A stretch of DNA of 33,638 nt, taken from Acidobacteriota bacterium. Lineage in GTDB: Bacteria > Acidobacteriota > Vicinamibacteria > Vicinamibacterales > UBA2999. The stretch covers positions 1 through 33,638 of the forward strand of contig JAIVJN010000026.1 in assembly GCA_020200025.1 (NCBI GenBank). The letters run 5' to 3'. Position 1 is the first letter of the stretch, and every line of letters starts with the position of its first letter. A model generated the notes under the pieces. It searched no databases. It saw nothing but the letters and a program-made list of their open reading frames with translations, and was not told the DNA's origin. The translations under genes and the position numbers were made by a program. This document shows positions 1 to 9,715 of this stretch, one piece after another.

Positions 1-1094
1 AGAATGCTCTGCGGCTGCGCCTGGTTCAGTCCGATGCGCCGGCTGAAGAACGGGGGGGTGTCGGGGGTGGGCGGGAACTCATAGAAGTTCGCGCCCGCCA
101 GGAAGAACTCGCGCTTCTCGGGAAAGAAAAGTGGATAACGCGTGAGGTTCACTTGCCGATCATCCACTTCGGTCTCGGCGAAGTCGGTGTTGACCGTGAA
201 ATTCGCGCGGAGCGCCGGCGTGATGTTGTAGAAGAGGTCGATGCCCGCTTCCACGTCTCCTTCCGTCGCGGGGGCGCCGAATCCCGGTGCGGCCTGCAGG
301 CTGCCCAACGCATAAGGCTTGACGTCGAGGCCGACGCCCTGCGAGATGTCGGCAAGACCGACCACCCGGCCGGCGTTCGACATTCTCAACAAGCCTTCGT
401 TGCGCAGCCAACCGGTCCACAAGCTCTCTTCGTTCTTCCGCCGCACCGTGCGCTGGAAGTTGGCGCCCCACGTGTCGCTCGACGGGTTGAAGTTGAGCGT
501 CTTGAAGGGCAGCTCGATCTCCGCGGTCCAGCCCTCGGGCGTGCGGCGGACGCGCGCCGTCCAGATGCCGTCCCACGACTTGTTCACATTCCCTCCGAGA
601 TCGTCGCCGCCGGGACCCGAGACGATGCCGTCGCCCATGGCGCCGGCGGGATTGATCTCGAAAAAGTAACCGGTGCGACCGTCCAGATAGGGATCGAGGC
701 CCCACATGAAGCGATCGTCAGCCTCGAAGGGCTGATCGCGCTGCATCTGATTGCCCAAGAGCCGCGTCGGTTCCGAATCGAAACAGATGACGCCCAAGAC
801 GAGGCGATCGCGATCGAACGCCATCCGTACTTCGGTACGTTCGGTGGCCGGCTCGCCGTTATTGGGATCGAGCTGGCGGAAATCGGTGGCGGGTTCCGCG
901 CGACGCCACACGGTCTCGTCCAGCACGCCGTCGACGACGAGCAACTCGCTGTCGGCGACGCGAGCGGCCTGTATCGTGGCTGTTGCCTGTACCGCGGCCT
1001 CGACCGCCGGCATGCCGTCCTGCGCCCTGGCAGGCACACTGCCGGCGATTCCGATGAGGACCGCCAGGAGCGCGGTCCCGATACGAATCTGCAT
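1..1094 (-). CDS. DUF5916 / CBM9-like secreted protein, C-terminal part cut by window edge
   Basis: Reverse-strand translation reads MQIRIGTALLAVLIGIAGSVPARAQ (signal peptide) ... LVLGVICFDSEP ... FEINPAGAMGDGIVSGPGGD ... PLFFPEKREFFLAGANFYEFPPTPDTPPFFSRRIGLNQAQPQSI. Not in the ORF track because it runs off the window. Start codon overlaps the upstream stop (TGATG). Confidence 0.85.
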   Translation of the reverse strand, partial: MQIRIGTALLAVLIGIAGSVPARAQDGMPAVEAAVQATATIQAARVADSELLVVDGVLDETVWRRAEPATDFRQLDPNNGEPATERTEVRMAFDRDRLVLGVICFDSEPTRLLGNQMQRDQPFEADDRFMWGLDPYLDGRTGYFFEINPAGAMGDGIVSGPGGDDLGGNVNKSWDGIWTARVRRTPEGWTAEIELPFKTLNFNPSSDTWGANFQRTVRRKNEESLWTGWLRNEGLLRMSNAGRVVGLADISQGVGLDVKPYALGSLQAAPGFGAPATEGDVEAGIDLFYNITPALRANFTVNTDFAETEVDDRQVNLTRYPLFFPEKREFFLAGANFYEFPPTPDTPPFFSRRIGLNQAQPQSI

Positions 1095-2530
1095 CACTCG
1101 ATCTCGAACGAAAGGAAGAGGAGCTGCCCCTCACGCTGGATCTGGAGCGTGCAGGCGGCATTGGTCGGAAGCCGGCCGATCATACTTCTGAGCTCGTCCA
1201 GGGCGCGAACCGGCGTGGCATTCACGCTGAAAATCACGTCGCCGGGCTCGAGGCCGTATTCGGCGGCGGCGTTGACGGCGCGCGCCGCCACGAGGACCCC
1301 GCCCTTCAAGCGCACGCCCCCGAGCGCGTCGGCCAATGTCTCGGTCATGTCGAGCGCGAGGACGCCCAGACGCTCGATGACATTGCGCTCGGGGCTGACG
1401 AGATCCGCAAATCGGAACGGGTCGTCTGCGCGCTCGGCGACGGCGACCGGAATCTTCAGACGCTCCTTCCCGCGCAGCACGTCGAGGTTGGCGACGTCGC
1501 CCGCGGCCCGTCGATAGAGGTTGACATCGAACTGCCGGCCGTTCTCCATCGGCTTGCCGTCGAGCGATACGATGATGTCGCCCACGCGCAATCCTGCGGC
1601 CTCGGCCGTGGATCCCGGCAACACATCCCCGAGAATGACGCCGGCCTCCTGCGGCAGCTTCAACGTCTGGACGAGGAGTGGAGAAATCGTTTGCGCGTAG
1701 ACGCCGATGGTGCCGCGCCGCACACGCCCGCTCCCCCGGATCTGCTCGAATACGGATTGAACGATGTTGCTCGGCGCCGCAAAGCCCAAGCCTTCGTTGC
1801 CGCCGCCGGTCGACAGGATCAGCGTGTTGATGCCAATCAAACGTCCTTCCGTGTCGACGAGCGGACCGCCGCTGTTGCCGGGATTGATGGGCGCATCCGT
1901 CTGGATGTAGACCATCGGATCGTCCGCTTCGAGTTGGCGGCCCACTGCGCTCACGACGCCCATCGAGACGGAATTCTCGAGCCCCAAGGGGCTCCCGAAG
2001 GCGCAGACGATCTGCCCTGGCCGCAGGGCATCGGAGTCACCGAACGTCAGAGCGGGCAGCCCCGTCTCGGCCACCCGAATGACGGCAAGGTCGGTCTCTT
2101 CGTCGACCCCAACAATCGTGGCATCGACCGAGCGTCCGCGCGGCCTGACGATCGACCGGCCCGTTCTCGAATCACGGACGACGGGCAGCACCACGCGCAC
2201 GCGTCGCGCGCCGGCGACCACGTGGTGACTGGTGACGATGTAGCCACCGGAGTTGACGATGACGCCGGAGCCGGTGCTGCGACGTCGCTCGAGCAGGGCC
2301 CCCGAGCCCGCGTCCACGCCGTCCGGAAGGCCGTAGCCGAGCACGATCACTTGAACGACCGAGGGGCTGACGCGTTCGGCCAGCCCTTCGAGGGCCCTGC
2401 TCAGCCCGCCCAGGGTGGGTGCTTCGCGGCCGACCGTCGCGGCCGATTGCGCGGATGCCACGGACGGTGTCAGGGTCGTCAGCGCGATGAGTAGCCAGAT
2501 CCACGGCGTGACGCTTCCGAGACGGCTCAT
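1094..2530 (-). CDS. HtrA/DegP-like trypsin-fold serine protease with two C-terminal PDZ-like domains, secreted
   Basis: Catalytic motifs TSHHVV, ETDLAVIR and NPGNSGGPLVD; two PDZ-like segments (GVILGDVLPGSTAEAAGLRVGDIIVSLDG; AAEYGLEPGDVIFSVN). Start set at MSRLGSVTPWIWLLIALTTLTPSVASAQS (signal peptide), not at the longer ORF start. Confidence 0.9.
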   Translation of the reverse strand: MSRLGSVTPWIWLLIALTTLTPSVASAQSAATVGREAPTLGGLSRALEGLAERVSPSVVQVIVLGYGLPDGVDAGSGALLERRRSTGSGVIVNSGGYIVTSHHVVAGARRVRVVLPVVRDSRTGRSIVRPRGRSVDATIVGVDEETDLAVIRVAETGLPALTFGDSDALRPGQIVCAFGSPLGLENSVSMGVVSAVGRQLEADDPMVYIQTDAPINPGNSGGPLVDTEGRLIGINTLILSTGGGNEGLGFAAPSNIVQSVFEQIRGSGRVRRGTIGVYAQTISPLLVQTLKLPQEAGVILGDVLPGSTAEAAGLRVGDIIVSLDGKPMENGRQFDVNLYRRAAGDVANLDVLRGKERLKIPVAVAERADDPFRFADLVSPERNVIERLGVLALDMTETLADALGGVRLKGGVLVAARAVNAAAEYGLEPGDVIFSVNATPVRALDELRSMIGRLPTNAACTLQIQREGQLLFLSFEIE

Positions 2531-2758
2531 CACCCCCCGCGCCCGTCCAGCTCTCGACAGGCTCCGGCGCTCTGGCCCTTCGACCGGTTCGAAGTCACCG
2601 TGAGCTTGCCGCACGAGTAAGGTTCTCGACCGACGCAGCCTGCCTATCGAAACGAGCTGCGGGTTGAGCGTGACGTCGCACGGCATTAGTGGCATGTGGC
2701 GGAAGGTCAAAAGGGTCGAGTGAACGGTCGACCGCCTAGATTTTAGTAGAGTGCCACG

Positions 2759-4147
2759 ATGGCGACATTGACGTTTCTCGGCGCCGCCCGAACGGTCACC
2801 GGTTCCAAATACCTGCTCGACGCAGGGGCGCACCGGCTACTCGTCGATTGTGGTCTGTTCCAAGGGCTCAAAGACCTGCGCCTGCGAAACTGGGCGGCGC
2901 TGCCGCTTCATCCCGCCGCGCTCCACGCCGTCGTGCTCACGCACGCGCACATCGATCATTCGGGTTGGCTGCCGCGGCTGGTGGCCGGAGGCTTTCGCGG
3001 GCCGATCCACTGCACGCCGGCGACCGCCGACTTGTGCCGTCTCGTGCTGCCGGACGCTGGCCGTCTGCAGGAGGAAGACGCGAGAGGCGCGAATCGTGGC
3101 CGCTACTCGCGCCACACGCCGGCCTTGCCGCTCTTCACCGAAGCCGATGCCCTGAATACGCTGACACGCCTCCAGCCGGTGGGTTTCGGCCGGCGGACAC
3201 CGGTTGCCCCCGGCCTCGAGGCCGAGTTCATCAATGCGGGACACCTGCTCGGGTCGGCATTCGTGCGCATGAGGCGGGCGGGCTCGGCCGAGCCGTGCGT
3301 ACTTTTCGGCGGCGACCTGGGCCGATACAACCGGCCCGTGTTGCCGGATCCGTCGCCGGCACCCGCCGCCGATGTGCTGTTGCTCGAGTCCACCTACGGC
3401 GATCGCGTCCATCCGCGCGGCGACGAGCACGCGCGCTTGATCGACATCGTCACGAAAGCGCACGCGTCGAAAGGCAAGGTGATCATCCCGGCGTTCGCGA
3501 TCGGCCGCGTGGAGGAAGTGCTCTACGTGCTCCGCGTGCTCGAGCGTGACGGCAAGATTCCTCCGCTGCCGGTCTATGTCGACAGCCCGATGGCGACGGC
3601 CGCCCTCGATTACTATCGCCGTCACGCCTTCGAGCTCGACCGCGATGCGCGCCCCGAGCACGGCGAGGTGTCGGCGTTTGCGACGTCTCGGTTTCAGCCC
3701 GTCACCTCCGCGCGCGAGTCCCGAGACATCGTCGGGTTGCCCGGACCGGCCATCGTGATCTCGTCGAGCGGAATGGCGACCGGCGGACGAGTCTTGAACC
3801 ATCTCGAGGTGGCGCTTCCCGACAGTCGCAACACCGTCATGTTCGTGGGCTTTCAGGCGGCCGGCACGCGCGGGCGAAAGCTGGTCGATGGTGTGAAGGT
3901 CGTGACGATCCATGGGCGCGACGTCGCGGTGAATGCGAGAGTCGAACGGCTCGACAGCATGTCGGCGCACGCCGACGCGGACGAGATTCTGCGCTGGCTG
4001 CGAACGTGTCCGCGTGCGCCGGCGATGACGTATCTCGTTCACGGCGAGCCGGTGGCGCAGGATGCGCTGAAGGCCCGCATCAGCCGCGAGCTGGGGTGGA
4101 CCGTCCACGCCCCCGCACACGGCGAGCGCGTCGATTTGCCACTCTAG
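2759..4147 (+). CDS. MBL-fold beta-CASP RNA-processing exonuclease-like protein
   Basis: N-terminal FLGAARTVTGSKYLL, HAHIDHSG, ESTYGDR, PAFAIGRVEE, SSSGMATGGR, MSAHAD: classic MBL/beta-CASP motifs. Confidence 0.92.
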   Translation: MATLTFLGAARTVTGSKYLLDAGAHRLLVDCGLFQGLKDLRLRNWAALPLHPAALHAVVLTHAHIDHSGWLPRLVAGGFRGPIHCTPATADLCRLVLPDAGRLQEEDARGANRGRYSRHTPALPLFTEADALNTLTRLQPVGFGRRTPVAPGLEAEFINAGHLLGSAFVRMRRAGSAEPCVLFGGDLGRYNRPVLPDPSPAPAADVLLLESTYGDRVHPRGDEHARLIDIVTKAHASKGKVIIPAFAIGRVEEVLYVLRVLERDGKIPPLPVYVDSPMATAALDYYRRHAFELDRDARPEHGEVSAFATSRFQPVTSARESRDIVGLPGPAIVISSSGMATGGRVLNHLEVALPDSRNTVMFVGFQAAGTRGRKLVDGVKVVTIHGRDVAVNARVERLDSMSAHADADEILRWLRTCPRAPAMTYLVHGEPVAQDALKARISRELGWTVHAPAHGERVDLPL

Positions 4148-4220
4148 ACTCGGCGGGTAGGCCAGGTGGGGCAGGTAGGGCCGGTGGGGCCGGCAGGGCT
4201 GGGTGGCGGGTAGCGCGGGT
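4148..4220. repeat. Degenerate G-rich low-complexity repeat (GGTnGGG/GGCnGGG-like)
   Basis: actcggcgggtaggccaggtggggcaggtagggccggtggggccggcagggctgggtggcgggtagcgcggg, immediately after the stop of the MBL gene. Confidence 0.75.
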
Positions 4221-4236
4221 TCGCCGTCGAACCTTA

Positions 4237-4270
4237 TTGCCGCTTGCCGCTTGCCGCTTGCCGCTTGCCG
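4237..4270. repeat. Heptamer tandem repeat (TTGCCGC)x~4.9
   Basis: ttgccgc ttgccgc ttgccgc ttgccgc ttgccg, read directly. Confidence 0.95.
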
Positions 4271-4348
4271 TCAGTCTTGGTCCGCGCGCCAACGTGTGCA
4301 ACGATGCCCGCGCGCAAGCAGCTCGCGCCGCGGCGGTAGAATCGATCG

Positions 4349-6304
4349 ATGTCCGGCAAGCCCGCCACCTCCGCGCCACCCGATCGCCGCTACCGCCTCG
4401 AGCAGATCGACGATGCCGCCGTCGTGCAGTTGTATGCGGACGGCTTCGCGACGCTCGGCGCCGACGACAAGCGGCTCGTGTGGCATCTCTACCAAGCCGC
4501 GCTCGCCGGGCGCGACATCTATTACGACCAGCGCTACCCCCACAACCTCGCCATGCGGGACATTCTCGAAGCGATCCTCACGCATGCCGATGGTGTGGAC
4601 GACGCGGCCCTGCGCGAGATTACGCGATATACCAAGCTGTTTTGGCTGAACACCGGACCGTACAACAATCTCACCGCGCGCAAGTTCACCCTCGCGCTCG
4701 CGCCGCGGGATCTCATCGACGCGGCCGAGCAGGCGTGGCGTAACGGCGCCCGCTTCACCCTCGATCGAGGTGAATCGATCGAGGATCTGATTCGACGCTA
4801 CGAGCCGATGTTCTTCGATGCGACGTTCCAGCCGTTCGTCACCAACAAGACGCCTGGCCCGGGCCGCGATCTGCTGACCGAGAGCGCCAACAACTTCTAC
4901 CAGGGAGTGACGCTCGCCGACCTCGAGCACTTCGTCGAGCGTCATCCACTCAACTCCCGCGTCGTCAGCCGTGACGGTGCCATCGTCGAAGAGGTCTACA
5001 GGATCGGCGGCCTCTACGGCAAAGAGCTGTCGCGGGTCGTGGAGCATCTCGAGGCCGCGCTCGCCTACGCGCCGGAGTCGCTCGCGCGGGCGTTGCGGGC
5101 GCTCATCCAGTGGTACCGCAGCGGCGACGATCGCGACCGCGAGGCGCTCGATATCGCCTGGGTGCAGAACCGCGATTCGTCCGTTGACACGATGAATGGC
5201 TTCATCGAGGTCTACCTCGATGCGCGCGGGATCAAGGGCGCCTGGGAAGGCGTCGTCTACTACGTCAACCACGCGAAGACGTGGAAGATTCAGCAACTGG
5301 CCGAGCACGCGCAGTGGTTCGAGGATCACCTGCCGATCGACCCACGGTTTCGCAAGCCGACCGTGCAGGGCATCTCCGCGACGGCGATCGAGGTTGTTAT
5401 CGAAACCGGGGATTCCGGACCGATTACGCCGATCGGCGTCAACCTGCCCAACGATCAACGCATTCGCGAGGAGTACGGGAGTAAGTCCGTGTCGCTCGCC
5501 AATGTCATCGAGGCGTATGACAAGTCAACACCGGACAGCTTCCGCGAGGAGTTCTCGTGGAGCAGCGAGGAGGCGAGCCGTGCGCATCAGTGGGCGGCGT
5601 TTGCCAACGAGCTGACGACCGAGATCCACGAGGTGCTGGGCCATGGCTCGGGTCGCATGGCGGAGCACGTGACCCATCAGCCGCAAGAGCTTCTCAAGGA
5701 GCAATACTCTGCGCTCGAGGAAACGCGAGCCGACCTGGTCGCCCTCTATTTCGTCGCCGATCCATACGTGGTGGCGCTCGGGCTCGTTCCCGCGGAGCAC
5801 CATGCCGCAATCGTGCGCACCGAGTATGAGGCGTTTGCCCGAAACGCTCTCGTGCAGCTCCGGCGTGTTCGCGAGGGAAGCCAACTCGAAGAAGACCACA
5901 TGCGCAATCGGCAGGCGGTTGTGCATTGGCTGATGAGGCACAGTTGCGCGATCGAGCTGCGGCGCCGAGAGGGCAGGACGTTCTACGTGATGACCGATGT
6001 GGCGGCGTTTCGCGACGGTGTGGCGCGGCTCCTCGCCGAGGTGCAGCGCATCAAGTCGGAAGGTGACTACGCCGCCGCGCGCGGGTTCTTCGAGACTTAC
6101 GGCGTCCACTTCGACCCGGTTATCCGGGATGAGATCGTCACACGCGTCGATCGGCTGAAGCTGCCGTCGTATACCGGCTTTGTCATGCCGAAGCTCGAGC
6201 CGGTGCACGACGATCGTGGAACGATCGTCGATGTCGCCATTTCCTACCCGTGCGACTTGATGACGCAGATGCTCGAGTATTCGCAGGAGCGACGGAGGCG
6301 ATGA
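4349..6304 (+). CDS. Peptidase family M49 (dipeptidyl peptidase III-like) zinc metallopeptidase
   Basis: HEVLGHGSG (HExxxH signature of M49) followed by EETRADLVAL; 651 aa. Confidence 0.88.
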   Translation: MSGKPATSAPPDRRYRLEQIDDAAVVQLYADGFATLGADDKRLVWHLYQAALAGRDIYYDQRYPHNLAMRDILEAILTHADGVDDAALREITRYTKLFWLNTGPYNNLTARKFTLALAPRDLIDAAEQAWRNGARFTLDRGESIEDLIRRYEPMFFDATFQPFVTNKTPGPGRDLLTESANNFYQGVTLADLEHFVERHPLNSRVVSRDGAIVEEVYRIGGLYGKELSRVVEHLEAALAYAPESLARALRALIQWYRSGDDRDREALDIAWVQNRDSSVDTMNGFIEVYLDARGIKGAWEGVVYYVNHAKTWKIQQLAEHAQWFEDHLPIDPRFRKPTVQGISATAIEVVIETGDSGPITPIGVNLPNDQRIREEYGSKSVSLANVIEAYDKSTPDSFREEFSWSSEEASRAHQWAAFANELTTEIHEVLGHGSGRMAEHVTHQPQELLKEQYSALEETRADLVALYFVADPYVVALGLVPAEHHAAIVRTEYEAFARNALVQLRRVREGSQLEEDHMRNRQAVVHWLMRHSCAIELRRREGRTFYVMTDVAAFRDGVARLLAEVQRIKSEGDYAAARGFFETYGVHFDPVIRDEIVTRVDRLKLPSYTGFVMPKLEPVHDDRGTIVDVAISYPCDLMTQMLEYSQERRRR

Positions 6305-8412
6305 GGATTTTGTTGGCCCTGGCCGGCGCGCTGCTGGCGTCGGCCGTCGATGCGCAGTCGTTGCGCGAGCGGATGATCGCGGCTGAAGATTCGCGTCCAC
6401 AGACGGCGGAGGGTCTCGCTCCGCTCATGGAGGGTCTGAAAAGCTCTCACGCGTCGCTGCGGCGACAGGCCGTACGGGGGTTGGGCCGGCTCGAGCGCGA
6501 AGATCTCATCGCCACGATCGCGTCTCGTGTATCCGACGACGACCCGACCGTGAGAGGCGCGGCCTACAACGCGCTCGGCCAGGTGGCGCGCTCCACTGCG
6601 GCCGTGGCCGACGTGCACGCCCGCATGCTGGCGGCGATGAAATCAGAGCCGGAGGTGGTCGCCTGGGGTGTGGGGGCGGCCACGTTGGGACGCTTGCCTT
6701 ATGCGGACGCGGCGCTCGTGAAGCACACGGAAGAGATCGTCGCGGCTGTGCTGCCGGCACCCGCTGAACGATCGAGCCGACCCGCGTTCTACGGTCAAGC
6801 CGACGCTATGCTGGGCGCCGCGCGCGGCCTCGAGGCGCTCGTGCGCACCAGCCGCAAGGTGTCGTCTCCGCTATCGCCGACCGTGACGAGCCTCAAAGCC
6901 GCAGCGATCCTCGAGCCGAGCGCCACCGACGAACGAGTGATCCGGGTCAGACGCTTGGCGTGGCTGGCGCTGACCACGCTCGGCGCGGTCGACGCGACCC
7001 TGCTGCAGTCGGGCGTCGCCGACAGCGACGAGGAAGTGCGACGCCTCGCGATGGCCGCGGCCGGCGCCGACATCCCACTCGAACCTCGTCAGGCGGTGCT
7101 CGAGAAGGGGCTGAGTGACGCGAGCCCCCGAGTCCGCTACGAGGCGCTCAAGAGCTGGGGCCGGCAACTGCAAAGGACATCGTGCGAGGCGTTGCGCGCA
7201 GGGCTGCGCGACGCCAGCCCGCACGTGCGGTTGCTCGCCATCGACCTTCTGGGCAACGGGTGTGTCGATGAGGCTCCGACGGCGCTACTGCAGGCTCTGG
7301 CCGAGGTCGTGACGAGCCGGCCGGGCGAGTGGCACGCCCCAGCGCACGGCTTGGTTGCGCTCGCGCAGGTCGCGCCAGCCAAAGCGCGTGAGCTGATGCC
7401 TCGCTACACGAGGCACGCCACGTGGCAGGTACGGATGTACGCCGCTCGCGCCGCAGGGACGCTGCAGGCGTTCGACGAGCTGAGCACGCTCGCGCGCGAC
7501 GTCCACGATAACGTTCGGGAAGCGGCGATGGCGGCCCTGGCCGAACTGAAACGTCCGGAAGCCGTCACAGCCGCACTCGAAGCGCTCGCGACCCGTGGCG
7601 ACTATCAACTGCTCCTCACCTCGGCTCGCGCACTCTCGGTGGTTCCCACTGACCGGCGGCCTCGCGCCCGCCAGGTGCTCGTGGACGCGTTGGCGCGGCT
7701 CAGTGCTGACGCGCGCGAGACATCTCGCGATCCACGCATGGCAATTCTCGATCGGCTGAGCGAGATGAGACCGGTCGATGTGTCCGACGGCGGCGACGAT
7801 CTCGGAGCCGCTCTTCGGGCTCGGCTCGCCGATTTCGATCCCGCGGTGGCGAGAAAGGCCGCCGAGATTCTGCAAGCGTGGACCGGCACGCCGCACGAAG
7901 CAACGCCGCAGCGCCCGCCGCCGGCAAGAACGGATCTCGTCCCCCTGGCTTCGGAGCACGACGTGCAACTCCGCATCACGATGGCGGGAAAGGGGGCATT
8001 CACGATGCGGCTGCTCCTCGACGACGCGCCCGCGTCGGCGGGTCGCGTTCTCGCGCTGGCGCAAAAGGGTTACTACAACGGCCTCACGTTCCACCGCGTC
8101 GCTGCCAATTTCGTCATCCAAGGCGGCAGTCCAGGCGCCAACGAGTACATGGGTGACGGTCCGTTCATGCGCGACGAAGTAGGTCTGGTGTCGCACTCAC
8201 GCGGCACCGTCGGCATCTCCACACGAGGACGCGATACCGGCGACGCGCAGCTCTTCGTCAATCTGATCGACTCGCCACGCTTGGATCACATCTACACGGT
8301 CCTGGCCGTGGTCGTCGACGGCATGGACGTGATCGACGCCGTGATCGAGGGCGACGTCATCGATCGGGTGGAGGTGGTGGGGGAAGTGATGAGACCGGTA
8401 TGCGGCCCCTAA
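6301..8412 (+). CDS. Secreted HEAT-repeat protein fused to a C-terminal cyclophilin-type peptidyl-prolyl isomerase
   Basis: Start ATG overlaps the M49 stop (ATGA). Signal peptide MRILLALAGALLASAVDAQS; HEAT-like helical repeats; cyclophilin motifs YYNGLTFHRVAANFVIQGGSPGANEYMGDGPFMRDE ... GTVGISTRGRDTGDAQLFVNLIDSPRLDHIYTVLAVVVDGMDVIDAV. Confidence 0.9.
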   Translation: MRILLALAGALLASAVDAQSLRERMIAAEDSRPQTAEGLAPLMEGLKSSHASLRRQAVRGLGRLEREDLIATIASRVSDDDPTVRGAAYNALGQVARSTAAVADVHARMLAAMKSEPEVVAWGVGAATLGRLPYADAALVKHTEEIVAAVLPAPAERSSRPAFYGQADAMLGAARGLEALVRTSRKVSSPLSPTVTSLKAAAILEPSATDERVIRVRRLAWLALTTLGAVDATLLQSGVADSDEEVRRLAMAAAGADIPLEPRQAVLEKGLSDASPRVRYEALKSWGRQLQRTSCEALRAGLRDASPHVRLLAIDLLGNGCVDEAPTALLQALAEVVTSRPGEWHAPAHGLVALAQVAPAKARELMPRYTRHATWQVRMYAARAAGTLQAFDELSTLARDVHDNVREAAMAALAELKRPEAVTAALEALATRGDYQLLLTSARALSVVPTDRRPRARQVLVDALARLSADARETSRDPRMAILDRLSEMRPVDVSDGGDDLGAALRARLADFDPAVARKAAEILQAWTGTPHEATPQRPPPARTDLVPLASEHDVQLRITMAGKGAFTMRLLLDDAPASAGRVLALAQKGYYNGLTFHRVAANFVIQGGSPGANEYMGDGPFMRDEVGLVSHSRGTVGISTRGRDTGDAQLFVNLIDSPRLDHIYTVLAVVVDGMDVIDAVIEGDVIDRVEVVGEVMRPVCGP

Positions 8413-8451
8413 ACGAGAATTCTGTACTCGTTGTGGATCCGCAGAACGATC

Positions 8452-8472
8452 TTGGCGCGCGGAGCGCGCCAA
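8452..8472. terminator. Perfect 9-bp hairpin (TTGGCGCGC-GGA-GCGCGCCAA), possible terminator of the cyclophilin gene
   Basis: Inverted repeat read directly, 40 nt after the stop codon; no T-tract. Confidence 0.6.
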
Positions 8473-8483
8473 AGAGACAACGC

Positions 8484-8534
8484 GAACTAGCCAAGGGCTT
8501 CGCGAGATATCAAGGGCAAGCCCTTGGCGAGTTC
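8484..8534 (+). promoter_or_regulatory. 17-bp inverted repeat with one mismatch, ending 5 nt before the aminotransferase start codon
   Basis: GAACTAGCCAAGGGCTT ... 17-nt loop ... AAGCCCTTGGCGAGTTC; ATG at 8540. Confidence 0.6.
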
Positions 8535-8539
8535 ATCCG

Positions 8540-9715
8540 ATGCTCTCTTCCCGCGTTCCTCGTGATCTCACGCTCAATGCCACCGCGCGGGCCGTGGCGG
8601 CGCTCAGACGGCGCGGCGGCCCCCTGCTCGACTTGACCGAGTCGAATCCCACCCGAGTGGGCATCGCCTATCCACCGGATCTGCTGACGTCGCTGGCGGA
8701 CCCACGCGCGCTTGTTTACGACCCCGACCCGCTTGGTCTGTCCGTTGCCCGCGACGCGGTGGCGCGAGACTACGCACGCCGCGGACTCTCGGTGGACGCG
8801 TCGACCGTCGCGCTCACGGCGAGCACGAGCGAAGCCTACGCGCTCGTCTTCAAGCTCCTCTGCGATGCGGGAGACGCCGTGCTCGTTCCGCGGCCGAGCT
8901 ACCCGCTCTTCGACTACCTGACCAGACTCGAGCTCGTCGACGCGATTCCCTACCCACTCGAGTATCACGGCTCGTGGCGCATCGACGTCGACGAGCTCCG
9001 CCGGCGGCTGACCCCGCGCGTAAAGGCCGTGCTCGTCGTTTCTCCCAACAACCCCACCGGCTCGTTCCTGCACGGCGATGACCTTGATCTGATGGTGTCG
9101 ATCTTGAGCGAGCATGGCGCCGTGCTGATCGGCGACGAGGTGTTTGCGGACTATGGACTCGACCCTGCGCCGCACGCGCGATCCGTGCTGTCGCAACAAG
9201 CGGTGCCGGCTTTCGCGCTCGGCGGTCTCTCGAAGTCGGTTGGGTTGCCGCAGGTCAAGCTCGGCTGGTTCGCGCTCGCCGGGCCCGCGCACGTGGTACG
9301 AGACCTGCTGAACGCGTATGAAGTGATTGCGGACACGTACCTCTCGGTTTCGACGCCCGTGCAAGTGGCCGCGCCTGTCTTGCTGGAACGAGGCCGGGTT
9401 GTCAGGACGGCGATTCAAGAGCGGCTGACACGTAATCTCGGTACACTCAGGGCCCTCGTCGCTGAGGGTCCCGAGCTCTCGATTCTGCCCGTCGAGGGCG
9501 GCTGGTCGGCAGTGGTGCACGTGCCAACGACGCAGACGGAGGAGGAGCTCGTGCTGCAGTTGCTGGCAGAACGTGGCGTCCTCGTGCACCCCGGATATTT
9601 TTTCGACTTCCCACGAGAATCGTTCGTGATTGTCAGCCTTCTTCCTCACCCGAACGTGTTCGATCAAGCGATCGCCGGGCTCACCGCCCACGTACGAGGA
9701 GCGCTCGGCGGATGA
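8540..9715 (+). CDS. Pyridoxal-phosphate-dependent class I/II aminotransferase
   Basis: LTESNPTRVG, SPNNPTGSF, GDEVFADYG, GGLSKSVGLPQVKLGW (PLP lysine), 391 aa. Confidence 0.9.
   Translation: MLSSRVPRDLTLNATARAVAALRRRGGPLLDLTESNPTRVGIAYPPDLLTSLADPRALVYDPDPLGLSVARDAVARDYARRGLSVDASTVALTASTSEAYALVFKLLCDAGDAVLVPRPSYPLFDYLTRLELVDAIPYPLEYHGSWRIDVDELRRRLTPRVKAVLVVSPNNPTGSFLHGDDLDLMVSILSEHGAVLIGDEVFADYGLDPAPHARSVLSQQAVPAFALGGLSKSVGLPQVKLGWFALAGPAHVVRDLLNAYEVIADTYLSVSTPVQVAAPVLLERGRVVRTAIQERLTRNLGTLRALVAEGPELSILPVEGGWSAVVHVPTTQTEEELVLQLLAERGVLVHPGYFFDFPRESFVIVSLLPHPNVFDQAIAGLTAHVRGALGG

Noticed and set aside
153-1517. 454-aa plus-strand ORF
   Set aside because: Antisense of the DUF5916 and HtrA-like genes, whose minus-strand translations carry clear family motifs; long antisense frames are common in high-GC DNA.
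2837-4120. 427-aa minus ORF
   Set aside because: Antisense shadow of the beta-CASP MBL gene; Arg/His-rich with no family motifs.
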